Shown piece by piece: positions 1-9,847 of a stretch of 64,000 nucleotides of DNA. The stretch is from Nematopogon swammerdamellus (taxonomy: Eukaryota > Arthropoda > Insecta > Lepidoptera > Adelidae): positions 3,844,001 through 3,908,000 of the forward strand of contig OX336359.1 of NCBI GenBank assembly GCA_946902875.1, given 5' to 3'. A model generated the notes under the pieces. That model saw only the letters and a list, made by a program, of their open reading frames with translations. It was not told the origin of the DNA and ran no database searches. The translations under genes and the position numbers were made by a program. Each line of letters opens with the position of its first letter. Within the stretch, counting starts at the first letter, position 1.

Positions 1-292
1 TGCTGCTTCACCGTTCGGAACCGGTGTGAAACTGTAGGTCCCTTCCCTCCTAATCTTACTTGGTGGTAGGGTTTAACCCGCCCGGGTTGGTACCACCGCA
101 CTGAATGAAACGTCGGTCAAAACGGCTATGTAAATAGTTTGTGTTTTCCGACCAGTTCAGTGTAGCCGGCACGATCAAAGGGGGAAACACTGACATGGCA
201 CCTAGTTCACCCGGTGTTATGGGCTGACATCACGGACGTTGTAGGTGATGTAGCCAACCGTGTCAGTTTACATAAAAAAAAAAAAAAAAAAA
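1..292 (+). mobile_element. SINE copy, chimera: family-2 linker joined to family-1 core and tail
   Basis: The first ~50 bases (CTGCTTCACCGTTCGGAACC) match the linker downstream of the tRNA-like head of the family-2 SINE at 312-692. From about 60 the sequence is the family-1 body: ACTTGGTGGTAGGGTTT, GGTTGGTACCACCGCACTG, then the tail ending TGATGTAGCCAACCGTGTCAG and a 19-base A run (274-292). The window edge cuts the 5' end, so a head may lie outside. The switch falls at the core common to both families, which suggests recombination or template switching there. Confidence 0.8.
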
Positions 293-311
293 TAGAGACC
301 ATAGACCATTA

Positions 312-692
312 AGCGGCGGGTGGCCGAGTGGTTTCTGCATCGGCTTTTCATGCGAGAAGTCCGAGGTTCGAATCCGTTCGGCGTGTACCAATGAGCTTTT
401 TCTGGCGAAAAAAACTACGTGCATACCTCTACACCTGCTGCTTCACCGTTCGGAACCGGTGTGAAACTGTAGGTCCCTTTTCCCTTGCCCCTTACTAGGT
501 GGTAGGCTCAAATTGTAGCCGAATGGGTTAGTACCACCGTACTGGATGTAAGATGGCCGCATAGCAGCCTCGGTTGTGTTCTCCTCTAGTCCAGTATAGC
601 CAGCAATCCAGGGAAGTCTCCGGTATGGCACGTACCTTCTCGGAGGTGATATTGGCTGGACGGACGGACGGACAGGATTACATAAAAAAAAA
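312..692 (+). mobile_element. SINE family 2, full length, tRNA-derived head
   Basis: A tRNA-like head starts GCGGCGGGTGGCCGAGTGG. It has an A box (TGGCCGAGTGG, 321-331) and a B box (GGTTCGAATCC, 365-375) at normal tRNA spacing, so it is a type-2 Pol III promoter of Leu/Ser-tRNA type. A linker (CTGCTTCACCGTTC), the shared core (CTTACTAGGTGGTAGG ... GTACCACCGTACTGG) and a family-specific tail (GTCTCCGGTATGGCAC, GGAGGTGATATTGGCTGG) follow. It ends in a short A run. The tail has gained a GACG run near 658-672. It encodes no protein and depends on a LINE in trans. Confidence 0.85.
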
Positions 693-697
693 TACAC

Positions 698-757
698 GGT
701 TGTAGAGCTCCGTCTCTATCGCACTAACTCGCGTGTCTCTGTGCGACAGGGACGACG
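698..757. repeat. Degenerate hairpin element (GTAGAGC/CGACAGGGACGACG family)
   Basis: The sequence reads TTGTAGAGCTCCGTCTCTATCGCAC, then GTGCGACAGGGACGACG. It is a decayed copy of the snapback element seen better at 18,908-19,017 and 39,323-39,409. Only part of the stem survives. Confidence 0.5.
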
Positions 758-767
758 ATCGTTATTC

Positions 768-932
768 AATTTTTATTGAAAGCGCGACATATGACGCCGA
801 GCCACCCATAAGGTGTCTAACGACGCCCATTGATATTCGATCGCATGCGGTGGTTGTGAATGCCATGCCGGCCTGACAGGCGCCCATTCACGTCCCTCTT
901 GTAAAACCACCCGAGACTGTACTTGGGGAAAG
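768..932 (-). pseudogene. LINE fragment, C-terminal end of reverse-transcriptase ORF (CR1/Jockey-like)
   Basis: On the minus strand this matches the 3' part of the LINE at 40,312-40,690 and 59,420-59,745. It encodes an LSGRHGI-like stretch and a downstream segment with GGCGCCGAGCCACCCATAAGG. It is the extreme C-terminus and 3' end of a non-LTR element, 5'-truncated and broken by stops. Confidence 0.7.
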
Positions 933-949
933 GGGGGGGGGGGGGGGGG
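932..949. repeat. Poly-G tract
   Basis: A run of about 18 G sits at the broken edge of the LINE fragment. Length is likely polymorphic or uncertain in the assembly. Confidence 0.9.
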
Positions 950-1019
950 TAAACCGGAATAGGTGTCCGGTTGAAATTTTCACATAATATGCGTATATAT
1001 TTTTGTAAGTATTAGTAAG

Positions 1020-1395
1020 TGCAGACACGGTGTTGTGCTGTAATTTACATGAGTACTTGCAGCACAACACCGACTACTCTGCTTACCCCGATTGTCGAGA
1101 TGCAGCGTGCGGTATGTATGTATGATGTAAGGGTAAGCAGAGTAATCGGTGTTGTGATGCAAGTACTCTTGCAAACTACAGCACAACACCGTCCATCACG
1201 TTTGGCAAAGTATTCGGACAAGATAACTATATCAAGCAGCAAGTAAGACACGAAGACTCATCTGCTGCATAACTCGGTGAAAGGACCGTGCCGAGGTGAG
1301 AGGTGTTTAACCTGTCGCCCTTTAGCACGGCATCATGTCCTCATCCCTTAGTCACCTTTTACGGCGTGCACAGGGAGAGATTTCTAGTAAAGTAA
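1020..1395 (+). repeat. Interspersed repeat R (GTAAGCAGAGTAATCGG family) with snapback 5' part
   Basis: Family R contains GGTAAGCAGAGTAATCGGTG, CAGCACAACACCG, CATAACTCGGTGAAAGGACC and a 3' part near CCTTAGTC. This copy has its first ~60 bp duplicated in inverted orientation (arms about 1,027-1,086 and 1,132-1,191, with a ~45-base loop holding TATG repeats), so it could fold back. Other copies lie near 19.5, 28.0, 44.8, 56.5-56.9 and 62.8 kb. I cannot assign the family to a named class. No protein is encoded. Confidence 0.75.
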
Positions 1396-1861
1396 GGAAA
1401 GCTGAAGCAATTTTAATAAAGTCGTTTACCCATGCTTATAAAACAGAAACGATTTCCTACAAAGTCACCCGTTTCAGAATTTCACAGTCCATTACAGATC
1501 GGTAGATCGATAAATGGCGGCTACGTAGAGCAACATTGACACTTTGACAGTTGAAACATAATGGAAGGCCGTTTATAAGCAAAGTTTGTATTAAATTTCA
1601 TGAGCGATGGGGACTTAATGTCAGATGGGGTTACGTACGAAATATCGAACGGAAGTGTGTCGCTTAAGTACACAAAAGAAATTTAGGTTGAAAGCTACGA
1701 CGATTGTTATTTCACTTTTGAGAGTAAATTCAATGCACAAAATAAAAAAATAAATAAATGAACATCAACTGGGGAATCAGTATAAAATGGAATATTGACT
1801 ATTTGTGTTCTTAAAATTCGCCGAAGAGTTAAAAATAGCAGAAATGCATGTACACGTTTAT
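1396..1861. other. Unassigned AT-rich DNA
   Basis: I see no ORF of note, no RNA gene and no repeat I can match elsewhere in the window. Confidence 0.5.
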
Positions 1862-2242
1862 TTTTATATGGCAACTGACACATTTGGCTACATTACCTAC
1901 TATGTACATCCGTGATTTCAGCCTATAATACCTAGGTGAAAGTGCCATGTCAGTGCTTCCCTATGGTCGAGCCGGCTACACTGAATTGGACAGAAAATAC
2001 GATTCAAATAGCCGTTTCAACCGACATTTAATTCGGTCAGTGCGGTGGTGTTCACCCGGGCGAGTTCAACCCTACAACCTAGTAAGGTAAGAAGGGAAGG
2101 GACCTACAGTTTTACGTGGAATCTGATCCACGGCCAGCCTACAACGGTCGAGCGGTCACCCATCCATTCACTGATCGCGCCCAGGTGTGCTTATGATCCG
2201 ACCGTTAGTCGACCGACCACACCACTGAGCTACCGAGGCTGA
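1862..2242 (-). mobile_element. SINE family 1, essentially full length
   Basis: Minus orientation. The tail and short T run lie at the left (ATGGCAACTGACACATTTGG) and the tRNA/5S-like head at the right, ending GAGCTACCGAGGCTGAC. It keeps the shared core (GTACCACCGCACTG in reverse) and the 5S-like segment, with several substitutions, so it is an older copy. Confidence 0.85.
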
Positions 2243-2461
2243 CGTGTCATCACATCACATGATTTTAATAGTATGAAATAGTAATGACAGTTGCGTAAAT
2301 TTTCTATCCCACATTTGTATTGTCATTGTTGCTGTCGGAACTGTCGGCCATACTGGTGGCACATCAAAGTGGCATTATTCAAATATTTTGTGTCAGTATT
2401 TACGTAGATAAAAAGACAAAGATATTGAACGAAAATAGTCCCGTTGCGTTACCTCGCTGAT

Positions 2462-2716
2462 TTTTTTTATGTAATCCTGTATGGGTGGCTGAGTAGGAGG
2501 GGCCAAAGCGCATGCTCCGACCACCCAATATCACCTCCGAAAAGGCAGGTGCCATACCTATATATAATAGGAATAATTGTAGGAAGCAGCAGGTGTAGAT
2601 ATGCACGTAATTTTTTTCGTCAGAAAAAACTCATTGGTACACGCCGACCGGATTCGAACCGTGGACCTCACGCAATAGAAGCCGACGCCCAAAACACTCG
2701 GCCACCCGCCGCTTTA
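2462..2716 (-). mobile_element. SINE family 2 with central deletion
   Basis: Minus orientation. The tail (GCATGCTCCGACC, ATATCACCTCCGA) lies at 2,462-2,560. After a short unrelated stretch the linker and tRNA-like head follow at about 2,582-2,716, with the B box as GGATTCGAACC and the A box near CCACTCGGCCACC. The shared core is missing, so the copy has lost its middle. Confidence 0.8.
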
Positions 2717-3365
2717 ATATCTAATGATCTTCTGCCCGACAGATGTGAGCACAACGACGACGCCTCAATAGCGAGTTTTTTAACTCGGTAAACATTCAAA
2801 ATTCAAATTCCAAATTGTTTTATTTTTGCGGTTAGAAACTATTTCATTTTCTTAAGTCTAGGTTAGTGTCACAACATGTTTAAAAAAGAAAGAGGAGAAG
2901 AGTAGACATAGAAAACAAAACCACATTTGATAGATATCCTGAGTCCACCACTGGGCATTCGCCTGTGTCGATGCATTCAGGTTTTACAATAACCCTTAAT
3001 AGTAATAGTAATATAAATACAAATAAAAAATAGTAATATAAATACAAATAACAAAGCAAAAATGTATCACATTGTCCGTCGATATGTGGTGGTGATCCCG
3101 TAGCACCAGTTGGTGACGACGACTCGGAGCCGGCACTAATTGGACCTAAGGAGATAATTTCTCAACTAGAAGCAAGCCCTTCAGCAAGAAATGGAAATAA
3201 ACTTCTCTTATATCCACTGGACCAAAGAATTAAAATCTGGGTCTGAAATATCCATAGAATTGAAATTTCACATAGGGGTAGTACAGGGTGGCTCACGTTG
3301 CGCCTTAAGAACAGACATAGGTTAGTCACGTGATAGCACAGAAGTAATTTTTCTCCATACAAAAT
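2717..3365. other. Unassigned DNA
   Basis: AT-rich sequence with a local direct repeat (AGTAATATAAATACAAATAA twice near 3,006-3,050). I see no gene. Confidence 0.5.
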
Positions 3366-3575
3366 CGTCTTTTTAGGGTTCAGTATCCGGTACGGAACCC
3401 TATTACTAAGCCTACGCCGTCTGTCTGTCTGTCTGTCCTTCCGTCCGTCTGTATGTCCGTCTGTCGGTCCGTCTGTCTGTCTGTCCGAGGGCTGTATCTC
3501 TTGAACCATAATAGGTAGCCCATTGAAATTTTCACAGAATATGGTGTTATTATGGCCGATATAAGAACAAATAAT
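3366..3575 (-). repeat. GACG-repeat interspersed element, reverse copy
   Basis: The reverse complement shows the family's 3' half: CACATATTCTGTG-like sequence, a (GACG/GACA)n tract seen here as GTCTGTCTGTCC, then the end motif TACGGAACCCTAAAAA. See 46,331-46,738 for a full copy. Confidence 0.75.
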
Positions 3576-4115
3576 AAAAAATCTGTCAAGTGCGAGGTTT
3601 AATCGCGCGCGGAGGTTTCCGTATCTATCCGCTATCAATAATATCCGCCTATCCGCTCAGGTGGCATGGTCTTCGAATTTTAATTTCGAAGATATGTAGG
3701 ACAATCGGAGAGAAACCTCAATGAGGTCGATAGCAATTTACGGTGGGAAAATGACAGCACCTCAATGAAGTCGTTGGCAATTTAGCGGCTATAACAATGC
3801 AATGTATAAAAGCTTGTGGAGCCACCTATTATTCAATAGTGTGACTAATCTATTTTAATGAAACGTTTCTTGTATGGGGGCCCCCCTTAATTTTAACCTT
3901 TTTCTTATTTTTCTTATTTGTTGTTTCATCCGCCATGGATGGCGGCAACACATATTCTGTGAAAGTTTCAACCGGCTACCTATTACGGTTCAAGATATAC
4001 AGCCCTCGGACAGACGGACGGACGGACGGACGGACGGACGGACGGATAGACGACGGAGGCTTAGTAATAGGCTTCCGTCTGGGATACGGAAACCTAAAAA
4101 TAGGAAAAAGTAAAA
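3576..4115 (+). repeat. GACG-repeat interspersed element, long variant
   Basis: It begins with the family head (GTCAAGTGCGAGG ... GGAGGTTTCCGTATC). It then carries an extra segment (CCTCAATGAGGTCGATAG ... CAATGTATAAAAGC) also present at 17,805-17,945. It ends with the CGGACGGACG tract and GATACGGAAACCTAAAA. Immediately upstream is a reverse copy, giving a head-to-head pair. Confidence 0.75.
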
Positions 4116-4331
4116 AAAATCACAGGGGTTAATTCCCATAGAAGAAACCGAAAAGTGTATCCGCGCGCCATCTACCGAATAGAGTGTAAAGCATTTTAAC
4201 TAATCATGACATTTAACTAATATGAAGCATTTCATCACACGCCATAGATGACGTGAGTGGCGCTAACCATGACATGGCGATAAGGAACCCTCGGTGCGTG
4301 AGTTCGACTCGCACTTGGCCGTTTTTTTTTG
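4116..4331 (-). repeat. GACG-repeat element, head half in reverse
   Basis: In reverse complement it starts at the family head (GGCCAAGTGCGAGTCGAACT, here at 4,290-4,320) and includes GCCATGTCATGG and GCGCCACTCACG. The same order is found in 46,331-46,510. It stops before the GACG tract. Confidence 0.75.
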
Positions 4332-4385
4332 TGTAAACCAACTGTGTCGACGGACCAATGGTACAGTCGACAGAGCCAAAAACCC

Positions 4386-4680
4386 CTCTCCTCGCGAAAC
4401 CACGCTCAGTGAGGCGCCATGCCAGCAGATTTGCGGACTGTTGCTAGGCTGTCTAGCCCGTTGATACGACGTTTGAAGAGATCCAGGTTAAAGGATTCGG
4501 GAAATACACTCGCTGGGAGACAGTTCCACACCCTGGCGGCGGTGCGACAAAGAAACGATTTTGAGAACCGATGGTTTCTCAAAAGCCCAATGCCAACAAC
4601 AAAAGCGTGCTCAGTTTCTCTGCCGCGAGTGCTGCGTGCGACGATAGGTTGGATGGCAAGAAATAAGGGAAGCAAGTCTT
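4386..4680 (-). pseudogene. LINE fragment, C-terminal RT region, second subfamily (CR1/Jockey-like)
   Basis: An 89-codon open frame on the minus strand (4,406-4,675) contains FSKSFLCRTAARVWNCLP followed by FNLDLFKRRI. The W-N-x-LP and F-K-x-x-(I/V) pattern is typical of the region C-terminal to the reverse transcriptase in CR1/Jockey-group LINEs. The copy is 5'-truncated and holds no catalytic motif. The same family, in plus orientation, is at 19,085-19,290. Confidence 0.75.
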
Positions 4681-4744
4681 ACGGGGTTTATGTTTTCCCA
4701 ACCCCTAGACCTTAACCGATTTTTACAAATATGTTTTTCTTGTA

Positions 4745-5058
4745 ATGAGGACAGCCGCTCGACCGTTGGAGGCTAACCGTGGTTCGGATTCCACGTTAAG
4801 TTCCAAGTAAAGTCCCTTCCCTTCTTACCTTACTAGGTGGTAGGGTTTATCCCTGTCGGGTTGGTACCACCGCACTGAGCGAAACGTCGGTCGAAACGGC
4901 TATATAAATAGTTCGTGTTTTCCGTCCAGTTCAGTGTAGCCGGCGCGAAATGAAGGGAAGCACTGACATGGCACCTAGTTCACCCGGTGTTATGGGTTGA
5001 CATCACGGATGTCGTAGGTGATGTAGCCAACCTTGTCAGATTCCATAAAAAAAAAGTC
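4745..5058 (+). mobile_element. SINE family 1, 5'-truncated
   Basis: Begins inside the 5S-like head (CCGCTCGACCGTTGGAGGC). It then has the B box (GGTTCGGATTCC), shared core and tail, ending TCAGATTCCATA plus an A run. The A box is lost. Confidence 0.85.
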
Positions 5059-5465
5059 TAATCTACGTAAAAAAAGTAAAAAAGCGTTTATTACCCAGTC
5101 AGGAGTACAGTGGTACATCGAACGTAATATATAATATGTAACTTATAAATAAGAATAGGTATAGTTCCCTCGGCCCCCATCACAGGAAAAATGTGGCACA
5201 GCATATGTGTGACTCCATATAGCTAACGGGCTACATGGAAGCTGGTTTAAAGCCACAGCCTATACAAAATAATTATTACTAAAAGAAGCAACTAAAATCT
5301 ACACAATAAAAAACCAAAAATACGTAGAACCAATACCTAACACATACCTACCCCAAAAGTTCTTCTCACACACATAACAAAAATAAAGCACAAAACACAC
5401 TAAGGACCAACCAATCAACCACAGACAAAACACAACAAAGCAAAGCACGAAACATACTAAGAACC
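5059..5465. other. Unassigned AT-rich DNA
   Basis: An open frame on the minus strand at 5,299-5,538 is an artefact of low-complexity AC/AT sequence. I see nothing else. Confidence 0.5.
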
Positions 5466-5514
5466 AAAGAGTTTGTATTACGTCGCTGCGCTCGCGACGT
5501 AATACAAACTCTTT
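5466..5514. repeat. Perfect 21-bp-arm palindrome
   Basis: Arms at 5,466-5,486 and 5,494-5,514 (left arm starts AAAGAGTTTGTATTACG) are perfect reverse complements around a 7-base loop TGCGCTC. The outer half recurs at 12,318-12,341, so this is a small foldback family. Confidence 0.9.
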
Positions 5515-5861
5515 GCTAAGAACCAACCAAAACTCCATGCCAACTCAAAGTATAGTGAGACGTACTTTTATTTTTTTGTTTTGATTATGTATGCAAGGCC
5601 AGAGTTAAAAATTGGCTTTTCAAACGAAAACAAAGAGACAGCGATACTCTGTTCAAATACTTATGTCAAATTATTTATTTTGCTGCAAACAAAGCGGGCT
5701 TAATGACGACACTTTATTTCAGCCGACCTATGGTATTTGAATTAAAATGAACCATAAAGGAAACGTGTTTTGTTAACCTTTCTTTTGTATCTATCGTAAA
5801 AACGATTATACATATAAGCGTCAAGCTTGGTGTGATTATAGTAACAACAAATTATAAAAAC

Positions 5862-5935
5862 CGGCCAATGACGAGGTGGTACGGAAACCTCGGTGCGTGA
5901 GTCCGACTCGCACTTGGCCGGTTTTTTTTTATTTA
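5862..5935. repeat. Short GACG-family foldback (two opposed ends)
   Basis: AAAAACCGGCCAATGACGAG at the left faces CTCGCACTTGGCCGGTTTTT at the right, with TACGGAAACCTCGG between. It looks like two family heads joined with the body deleted. Confidence 0.6.
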
Positions 5936-6540
5936 TTTGCTTGTCTCTATGAAATATTTGTTGCTCACTGTACTCGATTCTTGAAGGAAAGGTGCCAAGG
6001 GAGGTGGATTTTAGTCAATTTATTAGCCAATTAAACTTGAGGCCACGACCGGGACGAACAAGTCAGGTGAAACTTTAACCGTTTGTGAGCGGCTTTCAGG
6101 CTTTGATTCAGCTTCCGCCTGAGAGCACGAATTACCAATTACATGGGACATGAGCCCTTAAACGATTTACATGTTAAAATGTACATGACACTTAACGGTT
6201 TGATTTGGAAATTGCAATGGAGATATAGCTATACGTAGTAAGTCTAGCGACTTTCACGGGAGGCATGTGTTGGTAACGATTGATTGAAAGATTGAAAAGA
6301 AAAGAAAAGAAGTATGAAAAAGAGTGAGAAACAGTATGGTGTTAGAAGTAGAACGACATCTCTCCAGTGTTGTAAAATGTTGCGGTCAGAAAGTTTAGCG
6401 ACAACGATTGACAAACGAAAGCTTCGATTTTTCATCGAAACATCACCAGTGAAATGTTGACCATTGATGTGAGGACGAACCAACCAAAAATATGTTGAGA
6501 AATAGAAATAGCTATAGTATAGAATATATAATAAGTATAG
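5936..6540. other. Unassigned DNA
   Basis: No recognisable gene or repeat. A 79-codon minus frame (6,244-6,483) has no recognisable features. Confidence 0.4.
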
Positions 6541-6712
6541 AAGTAGAATTATAGAAGTAGAAGTAGAGGTAGAGGTAGAGGCGGAGGCAGAAACAGAAAC
6601 AGAAACAGAAACAGAAATAGAAACAGAAACCGAAAATTAAACAGAAACAGAAAAAGAAAAAGAAACTGAAACAGAAACAGAAAGAGTCACAGAAACAGAA
6701 CTAGAAATACTT
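6541..6712. repeat. Purine-rich (AGAAAC/AGAAGT) low-complexity tract
   Basis: Imperfect runs of AGAAGTAGAGGT grade into repeated ACAGAA hexamers. It abuts the RTE fragment at 6,756. Confidence 0.85.
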
Positions 6713-6755
6713 TATTGCACACTAAAACAATTCCATAAGCAAACAAAAAGGCACA

Positions 6756-6881
6756 CCACTCGCCAGCTGGGACGACGACATTATGAACGTCGGAGGCGAG
6801 TGGTTCGGTACCGCTGGAGGCCGGGAGGACTGGAGAAAAATTTCAGAGGCTTACATCCAGCAGTGGATGCATAAGCGCTGA
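6756..6881 (+). pseudogene. RTE-type LINE, C-terminal end of ORF
   Basis: The plus-strand frame reads ...SWDDDIMNVGGEWF... EDWRKISEAYIQQW... to a TGA at 6,879-6,881. The W-x-D-D-(I) start, W-x-x-(I/L)-x-E-A-Y-x-Q-Q-W end and position just before the 3' UTR are the usual C-terminus of RTE-clade ORFs. It is 5'-truncated and has no RT motifs. Confidence 0.7.
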
Positions 6882-7085
6882 CTGACCGATAAAGACAAAT
6901 TCTTATCGGAACATCTTTCCCAGCTCCTACAATCCACGGATCTTCAAATCGCGGGTTAATAGCCTTTCCCCAGTGACATTAGCTCACCTCCAAGCCGGAC
7001 TGGCACCTCCTCGGGGGTGAAATTGGCTGCGCCTGAGGCTTCGACCTCGGGCACAGTCGCCCAGTTCGGAAGCAATAAAAAATAA
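6882..7085 (+). mobile_element. RTE-type LINE 3' UTR / SINE-like tail (GGACTGGCACCTCC family)
   Basis: It follows the ORF stop directly: TACAATCCACGGATCTTCAA, GCGGGTTAATAGCC, GGACTGGCACCTCCTCGGGG, GGCTTCGACCTCGGGC, ending GGAAGCAATAAAAAA. The same tail occurs without an ORF at 19,625-20,065 and 42,159-42,259. Its place behind the RTE ORF suggests those are 5'-truncated RTE copies or a SINE that borrowed this tail. Confidence 0.7.
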
Positions 7086-7306
7086 TTAATACGGAAGCTT
7101 TTAAACATTCTAAAAAACATACTCCCTTCTGTTAACGTACAACCGTATTACGGTCTGCCTCAATTTAAACATCAAACTAAGTCGGGCTAAGTAAGGCACT
7201 CGACGATACCTACGCCTAGAGTGCCTTAATTCAATAGCATTTATACAGGCTTTCGAGTTACTGTAATTCGGGTATTGAATCTCGCTTGGGGCTACGACAT
7301 AGTGGT

Positions 7307-7393
7307 GACGACGACATCAAGTACGTCGGCGGAAAGCAGTTGGTTCTAACCGCCGAAGGTTGGGAGGACTGGAGGGAAATTGGAGAGGTGTGA
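7307..7393 (+). pseudogene. RTE-type LINE, second C-terminal fragment
   Basis: The frame reads DDDIKYVGGKQLVLTAEGW, then EDWREIGEV and a TGA at 7,391-7,393. It aligns with the fragment at 6,756-6,881 but diverges and stops earlier. It is a separate, older insertion with a different downstream sequence. Confidence 0.65.
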
Positions 7394-8130
7394 GTGGACT
7401 CATACACGCTGACTGACTGTCATGTACTCTCCATCTTCCCATCCTCTCAAAGGCATTCCACAGGAATGGGAGATGTGTCGCAAGTAATTCCGCTGATTGC
7501 TGAGGCTCCACGGATTGGATAAGTGTATTAAAATTAGGCAGCTTTCATCGCCCGCGGAGGTCTCGCAGGAGACGGGAGCTGAATTTTAACTAAGCAACAC
7601 GCGTTGCCTGACTCATAAGAAAATTCTCGCATGTTTGTAACACGCGCGTAACAAGCCACGCTCCGACCAATCACGAAGGCAAAAGATTAAAAAAATGTAG
7701 ACGTGAAACTCGGAAAGGTACAAGACAGACCATGGTGTGCAAAAAACATTAAATGTGTGCTTTAACTTTTAGTTTGTGTTCTGTGCCTATTTACAGAATG
7801 TTACTGGAATCAATACGAATTAAAAAGTGTACGACTATTTTTTTGCAAACAGCAAAGAGCAAGAACTCTCGATCGAAATCTGAACCGATAAAGTGGTATA
7901 TCCTATGTCAAATTTCGGAGTGTGTATGTGTGTGCATTGTTAATGTACACGGATAACTTCTTTTATAAGCGATTTTGGGATGAAAAGTTTACGTAGAAAA
8001 ATAAATAATATATATGTATGTTGCAAAGAGAATATGCCTTAGATGAATTAGTGGTGAAAACACGATACGTGAAAGTTCGACCAATAGAAACAATGATAAA
8101 CGTACCTCTAATACCAATTAGACCTCTAAG
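7394..8130. other. Unassigned DNA
   Basis: The first ~150 bases may be 3' UTR of the RTE fragment. The rest is AT-rich with no supported gene. Confidence 0.4.
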
Positions 8131-8232
8131 ACATTTCTTTCATGGACACACAAATTTCTCGCTCACACCAATTTTCGCTGAAACCAAAAATTGGTGTAAA
8201 GCGAGAAATTTGTGTGTCCGTGAAAGAAATGT
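8131..8232. repeat. Long hairpin, ~45-bp arms, 11-base loop
   Basis: Left arm 8,131-8,175 (ACATTTCTTTCATGGACACA...) and right arm 8,187-8,232 (...GTCCGTGAAAGAAATGT) pair with only a few mismatches. It is a compact foldback that resembles a precursor-miRNA-length hairpin. It is more likely a miniature transposable element. Confidence 0.8.
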
Positions 8233-9295
8233 CACTAAAGCAATGACAAAAAGTGTAGTGTAGTCTTGTCTAGTGTTGTTCTAACACAAACAATTCATTT
8301 GTGTGAAACACTTCTAACTAGTCTCTTTCGCACTGGATACAAATTCAAGTTGCATCTATAGTGTGTGTAAGGATTCATGGTCATATGTGGTCAATTAAGG
8401 GAAAAATTGCCTGAACACAGAGTCTTGACAACATACAAAAAACATATACATAACATATCTGGGATATTTCAGAACCGGGAAATTTTATAAATAGAATGTT
8501 GAACTTGAAATCAACAACAGGGACACTTTGTGTGGAAGGAGACGAAAAGTGAAACTGACACTTGAAAAATTCAGCTTATAAATTGCGGCTCTGTTGTCGA
8601 ACCTAAAAAAATCCTCCACCGAAATGTTCCTCAGGGAGACTTAATAAAATTTCCTTAATAGAAATTTAGCTGTTTACATAAAACGAACGCCCAAGGCTTA
8701 GTCCTAACACGATTGCTCCAGGTAAACATTTTTAGGTAAACCTCGGCATTCTTTATCTCTCTATTACTTTTCTCTTATTTTCTCATTATATTTTTCTCCG
8801 CTGTCTCCCTCTTTCATCTCATTCGTTTCGCCCTTGTCTCGTGGGGCAATATTAATAATTACTGTTGCCCATTGATTTTATAGGGGGAGTCAGATGTACC
8901 GTCAGCGATGTTTTAAAGGTAACATGAAATTAGTCTTCAATTATGTCCTAAGATGGCGGCAGGAGTATCGAATTTGAATTAAATAATTATTATATTTTTA
9001 AATCTGCTAATTATAGAACGATGCTAAGTGGGAACAGCATAGTTAAATTTAAAGATTATTTCATATTAAGTAAAAATTTCAAAATAGTGTATTTTAAGGT
9101 TTTCATAATTTTTCCAATAAATATTTTCATGTTTTGTCAGTCCGTGAGCTTGGCGGATAAAATGTATAATTTCGCCGCTTCTGCATCATAGATGTCAGAC
9201 CAAAGTTAAGTTGTCCTATTTGTCTATAGATGGCATGCCTATTTCTTATTATATTTTTAGTTGCCAAATACCCACCAACCAAACCTGTGTGCAAT
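8233..9295. other. Unassigned AT-rich DNA
   Basis: No supported gene. Pieces such as TATAGATGGCATGCC near 9,222 look like ordinary intergenic repeat debris. Confidence 0.4.
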
Positions 9296-9402
9296 TCAAA
9301 TACGCGCGTGCGGTTAGGATAAAGTGGAGATACCTTCTTTAAAATTATATTTTTTTACCTCACCACCTTTGAAAACGGAAACAAACACGATGGATTAAAT
9401 AT
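9296..9402. repeat. Dispersed repeat also found at 53,415-53,505
   Basis: The shared stretch includes AGGATAAAGTGGAGAT, CTTCTTTAAAATTATATTTT and CCTTTGAAAACGGAAAC. The two copies are in the same orientation and diverge outside it. Class unknown. Confidence 0.7.
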
Positions 9403-9459
9403 AATAATAATAATAAAAATCGTTAGCCATTTATAAGAAAATCGAACTCATCGAAATAA

Positions 9460-9749
9460 TTTGTATGACAGCTACCCTTATTTTTTTAAATAAAAAAAAA
9501 CTAAAAAAGGTACCCCTAGATAATCGTTTCAAACTACTAAATATGAATTTTCAACGAAATCGGTTGAGCGGTTGAGGCGCAACGTCGCTGGACACATTGC
9601 CATAGACAAATTTGTATGACGGCTACCCTTATTTTTTCGAATTTTGAAAAAGTAAAAAAATTTACCCCTAGATTATCATTTCAAACTACTAAATACGAAT
9701 TTTGAACGAAATCGGTTGAGCAGTTTAGGCACAAGGTCGCTGGACACAC
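9460..9749. repeat. Tandem duplication (~150-bp unit)
   Basis: Units start at TTTGTATGACAGCTACCC (9,460) and TTTGTATGACGGCTACCC (9,610). Each contains AACGAAATCGGTTGAGC and ends at GTCGCTGGACAC. The wording is typical of Helitron-like or other repeat interiors in insects. Confidence 0.8.
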
Positions 9750-9784
9750 ACACACACACACACACACATACACACACACACATA
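9745..9784. repeat. (CA)n microsatellite
   Basis: About 20 CA units interrupted by two ATA/ACA changes. Confidence 0.95.
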
Positions 9785-9847
9785 CATGTTTCTCAAAACC
9801 ATTTTTTTGGGATCGTTGACAGATATATAGCCCAAATCTGTACTGTG

